Assembly (NCBI GenBank): GCA_963843455.1
Contig: CAWJKE010000013.1
Span: forward strand, 1 to 64,000
DNA from: CAIQPS01 sp963843455
Lineage (GTDB): Bacteria > Actinomycetota > Thermoleophilia > RBG-16-64-13
Length of the DNA stretch: 64,000 nt
Reading direction: 5' to 3'
Shown here piece after piece: positions 60,909 through 64,000 of this stretch. The notes under the pieces were generated by a model. That model did not search any database, was not told the DNA's origin, and was given only the letters and a program-made list of their open reading frames with translations. The position numbers and the translations under genes are program-made. Every line of letters starts with the position of its first letter. Within the stretch, counting starts at the first letter, position 1.

Positions 60909-63281
60909 TTACTGCAGGGCCAGTGCGACCGTGTACCGCTCTTCCGGAGTGATCAGGTGGTCTGCGTCTTCTGCGTCGGCGCCGAGATCGAGCTGGATCC
61001 ATTTGATCTGCCCGTTGAAGGCCGAGTCGGGAGCTTCGTAGTCATCGCTGACCGGCGTGAGCCGGTCGCTGCCGACGTCTGTCTTGTCGTCCAGGGAGAA
61101 GATGATCGGCTGGGTTCGCTCGACTCGTCCCTCGCCGCCTTTCTCGCCGTCGATGTAGAGGGAGACGGTGCCGCCCTTACCCAAGCCACCTCCGTCGTAG
61201 GCGAACTCCATCCGCACCTGGTGCTCGCCGGCCGGGATCTGTGTCGTACCTTCGATCTTGAACTTCTGCAGCCCGAGCAGGTTGTAGCAATAGACGGGCC
61301 GGCCGTCCTTCGTGTAGAGGCTCCACCCCCCGAAGAGGCCTCCCTGGGCCAGGATGACGCCCTTGGCGCCGCCCTTGGGAACCACGACCTGCGCGGTGAT
61401 CGCGTGCGACTTGTTCTTGACGTTGAGAACCAGGTTTTCCCCCAGACCGCGCATGCCGGAGTAGAGCATCTGCGTGTTGCCCCGGATCAACTCCGGACGT
61501 CCCGCGATCTCGGCATTGAACTTGACCATCTTGCGGTCATCGATGGGCAGCACGTTATACCGGACCGCCTCGATCAGGAACAGGCGCTGGAGTTCGTGCA
61601 GCTTCTCCGGCATCTCCTTGGCCAGGTCGTGGGCCTGGGTCCAGTCGTCGGGGCTGTAGAGTTCCCACACGTCGTCGTCGAGCTGGGGAAGCTCCTGGAA
61701 TGCGACCCACGGGGTGCCGTGCTTCGTGCAGGCGGTCCAGCCCTGGTGATAGATGCCGCGGTTGCCGAACATCTCGAAGTACTGCGTCTCGCGGAACTCG
61801 GGCAGGCCTGCGTCCTCGAAGGACGGAACCATGCTCCGGCCCTGGAGTGGCGTCTGCTGCGTTCCGTTCACAAACGCGGGCTCGGGAATACCGGCCGCAT
61901 CGAGCACGGTCGCCGCCACATCGATCACATGGCTGAACTGGGTGCGGATCTCTCCCTGCGCTTTGAAGCCGTTCGGCCAGTGGACGATGGTTCCGTTGCG
62001 GGTGCCTCCCCAATGCGAGGCGACCTGCTTCACCCACTGGTAAGGGGTGTCCATGGCATGCGCCCAGCCGACGGCGTAGTGGTTGAGGGCTTCCGGGGTG
62101 CCGAACTGGTCGATCCGCGCCGCCAGGAACTCGGGTGTCTCGATGTCCGCCCCCCCGTTGAGCGTGATCATCCAGTTGAACGTGCCGTTAAGCCCACCCC
62201 CGACGCAGGCGCCGTTGTCGCCGGTGATATACACGATCAGCGTGTCGTCGAGGATCTTCATGTCCTCGATAGCCTCGACCACGCGGCCCACTTGGTAGTC
62301 GGTGTGCTCCATGTAGCCAGCGTAGACCTCCATCTGGCGTGCGAGCACAGGCTTCAGGGTATCCGGCATGTCGTCCCAGGCTGGGATCTCCTGCGGCCGG
62401 GCGGTGAGTTCAGCGTCGGCGGGGATAACTCCCAACTGCTTCTGGCGGGCGAAGATCTGTTCGCGCAGCTTGTCCCAGCCCTGGTCGAACTTGCCCTTGT
62501 ATTTGTCGGACCATTCCTTGGGTACGGAGTGCGGTGCATGGGTGCCGCCCGGTGCTAGGTAGATGAAGAACGGCTTGTCCGGCATCAGCGCCTTCTGCTG
62601 CTGGATCCATTCGATGGTGTGGGTTGCGACGTCATGGTCGAAGTGGTAGCCCTCCTCCGGCGTCTTCGGCGGGTCAATCGGGGTGGTGCCCTGGAAGAGG
62701 TCGGGCCGGTAGTAGTCGGTCTCGGCCCCGATGAAGCCGTAGAAGTGCTCGAACCCGCCCCCGCCGGTGGGCCACCCGTCGAAGGGTCCCATTTGGCTTG
62801 TCGTCCAGGTCGGCACTTCGTGGCATTTGCCCATATGCGCGGTCGAGTAGCCGTTCAGCTTAAGGATCTCCGCCAACGGCGCGGCCGCCTGCGGACGCAG
62901 CGAGTTATACCCGGGCGCGGAAGTCGCGGTCTCGGTGATCGTACCCATCCCGACCGCATGATGGTTGCGGCCGGTGAGCAACGCCGCACGGGTGGGCGCG
63001 CAAAGAGCGCAGACGTGAAACCGGGTGTAGGTGAGGCCGCCCGCAGCCAGGCGGTCGGCGTTCGGCGTCGTGCACGGACCGCCGAAGGTGTTCATGGCTG
63101 CGAAGCCCGCATCGTCCAATAGGACCAGGAGTACGTTGGGCGCGCCCTCGGGCGGCCGCAGCGGCTTGATCGGCGCGAATTTCGAGGCGGGATCCTTGGC
63201 GTCGAACGTGATGAGCCCCGTGAAGGGGCGCTCCGGGATCGGCAGGACTGTCCGACTCGGAGTCTCAGGCCTACTCGTCAT
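60909..63281 (-). CDS. Arylsulfatase (type I, formylglycine-dependent)
   Basis: This 790-residue sulfatase has the modification motif C94-A-P-T-R98 followed by AALLTGRN. C94 would become formylglycine, and D56/D57 in VLLDDAGF are among the calcium ligands. Other landmarks are HMGKCHEVP with the catalytic Lys, APGGTHAPH, YITGDNG and HWGGTRNGTIVHWP. The large C-terminal domain (about 560-790) is a beta-sandwich. There is no clear signal peptide, so it may be cytosolic. It would hydrolyse sulfate esters to release sulfate. It lies 94 bases downstream of a second sulfatase in the same direction. Confidence 0.95.
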   Translation of the reverse strand: MTSRPETPSRTVLPIPERPFTGLITFDAKDPASKFAPIKPLRPPEGAPNVLLVLLDDAGFAAMNTFGGPCTTPNADRLAAGGLTYTRFHVCALCAPTRAALLTGRNHHAVGMGTITETATSAPGYNSLRPQAAAPLAEILKLNGYSTAHMGKCHEVPTWTTSQMGPFDGWPTGGGGFEHFYGFIGAETDYYRPDLFQGTTPIDPPKTPEEGYHFDHDVATHTIEWIQQQKALMPDKPFFIYLAPGGTHAPHSVPKEWSDKYKGKFDQGWDKLREQIFARQKQLGVIPADAELTARPQEIPAWDDMPDTLKPVLARQMEVYAGYMEHTDYQVGRVVEAIEDMKILDDTLIVYITGDNGACVGGGLNGTFNWMITLNGGADIETPEFLAARIDQFGTPEALNHYAVGWAHAMDTPYQWVKQVASHWGGTRNGTIVHWPNGFKAQGEIRTQFSHVIDVAATVLDAAGIPEPAFVNGTQQTPLQGRSMVPSFEDAGLPEFRETQYFEMFGNRGIYHQGWTACTKHGTPWVAFQELPQLDDDVWELYSPDDWTQAHDLAKEMPEKLHELQRLFLIEAVRYNVLPIDDRKMVKFNAEIAGRPELIRGNTQMLYSGMRGLGENLVLNVKNKSHAITAQVVVPKGGAKGVILAQGGLFGGWSLYTKDGRPVYCYNLLGLQKFKIEGTTQIPAGEHQVRMEFAYDGGGLGKGGTVSLYIDGEKGGEGRVERTQPIIFSLDDKTDVGSDRLTPVSDDYEAPDSAFNGQIKWIQLDLGADAEDADHLITPEERYTVALALQ

Positions 63282-63375
63282 GAAATCGTGCCTCCTTGGC
63301 TTGGGTTAGAGCAGTGGCCCACGGGTTCCCTCGCAGGCCAATCGCGAGACCGTGCGTGCCCGGAAGCGGGCTGAG

Positions 63376-64000
63376 TCATTCGCGCATCAGCATCGCAGCC
63401 GCCTCACGCTCAAGATCGACGTACGGCTCACCGCTCACATCGACCGCGACGCGCCTGATCGTACCGCCGGTGAAACGGTAGGGAAGTTCGCCGGGATAGT
63501 CTTGGGTCACGGGATCACCGACATCTCGGCCGATGGCCAGCCCCTCGCCCGCGATCATGTAGCTGCCGGGCTGGGTCTTGATGCGACCTTCGCCCACTTT
63601 CGTGTCCCCGTGGTACAGGGAGAGGATACCCGTCGCCACCGGAGTCGGATCCGCGCCTTCCTTCTCAAAGGAGGCCGATAGGATCAGATTCTCGCCGATC
63701 GGCAGATCCTCGGTAGCCACAATCTTCTGCTCGAACATGCCGACAAAGCTGTTCACGTAATGTAGGCGGTTATCCTTCACGTACAGGGCATGCCCGCCGA
63801 AGCGCGAGCCGTGCGAGAAGAGCACGCCCTGGGCACCGGGTGCAGGTATGTCGACCAGCGCGCCGATCACGAAGGAGCGGCCGCGGACAACCACGGCCTG
63901 AGTCTCGGGGACCTCGGCGTGGTTCGGAAAGTAGACGTAGCGGGTGCGCGGTGGCGAGAGTCGCGGCCGCGGCGATACAAGGATCTCGAGAGGCAGGCGG
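63376..64000 (-). CDS. C-terminal part of a second arylsulfatase (cut by window end)
   Basis: The open frame enters from the right edge and ends at 63376. The visible 207 residues match the C-terminal beta-sandwich of the neighbouring arylsulfatase: VPETQAVVVRGRSFVIGALV, GVLFSHGSRFGGHALYVKDN, LHYVNSF, SLYHGDTKVGEGRI and the end TIRRVAVDVSGEPYVDLERE. The alignment of GGHALYVKDNRLHYVNSF with GGWSLYTKDGRPVYCYN in the downstream protein shows tandem paralogues. The catalytic half lies outside the window. Confidence 0.88.
   Translation of the reverse strand, partial: RLPLEILVSPRPRLSPPRTRYVYFPNHAEVPETQAVVVRGRSFVIGALVDIPAPGAQGVLFSHGSRFGGHALYVKDNRLHYVNSFVGMFEQKIVATEDLPIGENLILSASFEKEGADPTPVATGILSLYHGDTKVGEGRIKTQPGSYMIAGEGLAIGRDVGDPVTQDYPGELPYRFTGGTIRRVAVDVSGEPYVDLEREAAAMLMRE

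Noticed and set aside
60849..62558. 569-residue plus-strand frame over the arylsulfatase
   Set aside because: Shadow of the sulfatase gene on the opposite strand; the minus frame carries all catalytic motifs.

Overview
The window is GC-rich, gene-dense bacterial chromosome. Several features point to a monoderm actinobacterial lineage (Actinomycetota, plausibly Coriobacteriia- or Thermoleophilia-like) that is anaerobic or microaerophilic: a secreted cell-wall-binding-repeat (CWB2) NlpC/P60 protein, a LytR-CpsA-Psr protein with a Thr-rich linker, Ku/LigD end joining, a heliorhodopsin, a leaderless-looking promoter, rubrerythrin, hemerythrin, a molybdenum aldehyde oxidoreductase and many Fe-S proteins. 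No rRNA, tRNA, CRISPR array, insertion sequence or phage gene was seen. The taxonomic call is an inference.

The assembly contains about twenty apparent frameshifts, most of them equivalent to one extra base. In nearly every case the motifs on both sides of the break belong to one family, so I annotate these as single genes with sequence errors rather than as pseudogenes or fusions.

1-4.97 kb: glycolate oxidase glcD-glcE-glcF (minus strand) diverges from a class V alanine/serine-glyoxylate aminotransferase, together a glycolate to glyoxylate to glycine module. 5.2-7.6 kb: an MFS transporter converges on an XdhC-like molybdenum enzyme maturation factor. 7.8-16.9 kb: the most interesting region, a tight seven-gene plus-strand unit. 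It encodes a Mop-type aldehyde oxidoreductase, a flavin/Fe-S/CCG-domain oxidoreductase, a tiny four-cysteine redox protein, a methyltransferase, a C-GCAxxG-C-C-type protein, a radical SAM protein and an AMP-dependent CoA ligase-like protein. As remembered, it matches the uncharacterised Desulfovibrio DVU_1553-1559 neighbourhood.

17-32.8 kb: housekeeping and envelope genes: a RlmA-type rRNA methyltransferase, a lipid kinase, a double-GNAT protein, a D-Ala-D-Ala carboxypeptidase, a cyclophilin, a beta-helix lipoprotein, a pirin, an archaeal-type ornithine cyclodeaminase relative with a 40-residue membrane microprotein, rubrerythrin, a serpin lipoprotein, a LytR-CpsA-Psr protein, and a DUF2089/SHOCT-like/DUF169 operon behind a clear AT-rich promoter and palindrome. 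32.9-35.8 kb: an epimerase and two ferredoxin-type proteins diverge from a NUDIX hydrolase. 35.9-41.2 kb: two secreted wall enzymes (NlpC/P60 and M23) share a roughly 125-residue beta-sandwich repeat, with a decayed repeat remnant between them.

41.5-51.9 kb: VOC protein, DegV, heliorhodopsin, a saccharopine-dehydrogenase-like enzyme and a DMT exporter, an SDR/DUF2867 protein, then LigD, Ku and RidA. 52-60.4 kb: aldo/keto reductase, cupin, metallo-beta-lactamase fold hydrolase, a two-gene membrane unit, a SPASM-like radical SAM protein, hemerythrin and a MalY/PatB-type lyase with an overlapping palindrome cluster upstream. 60.9-64 kb: two tandem arylsulfatases, the second cut by the window end.
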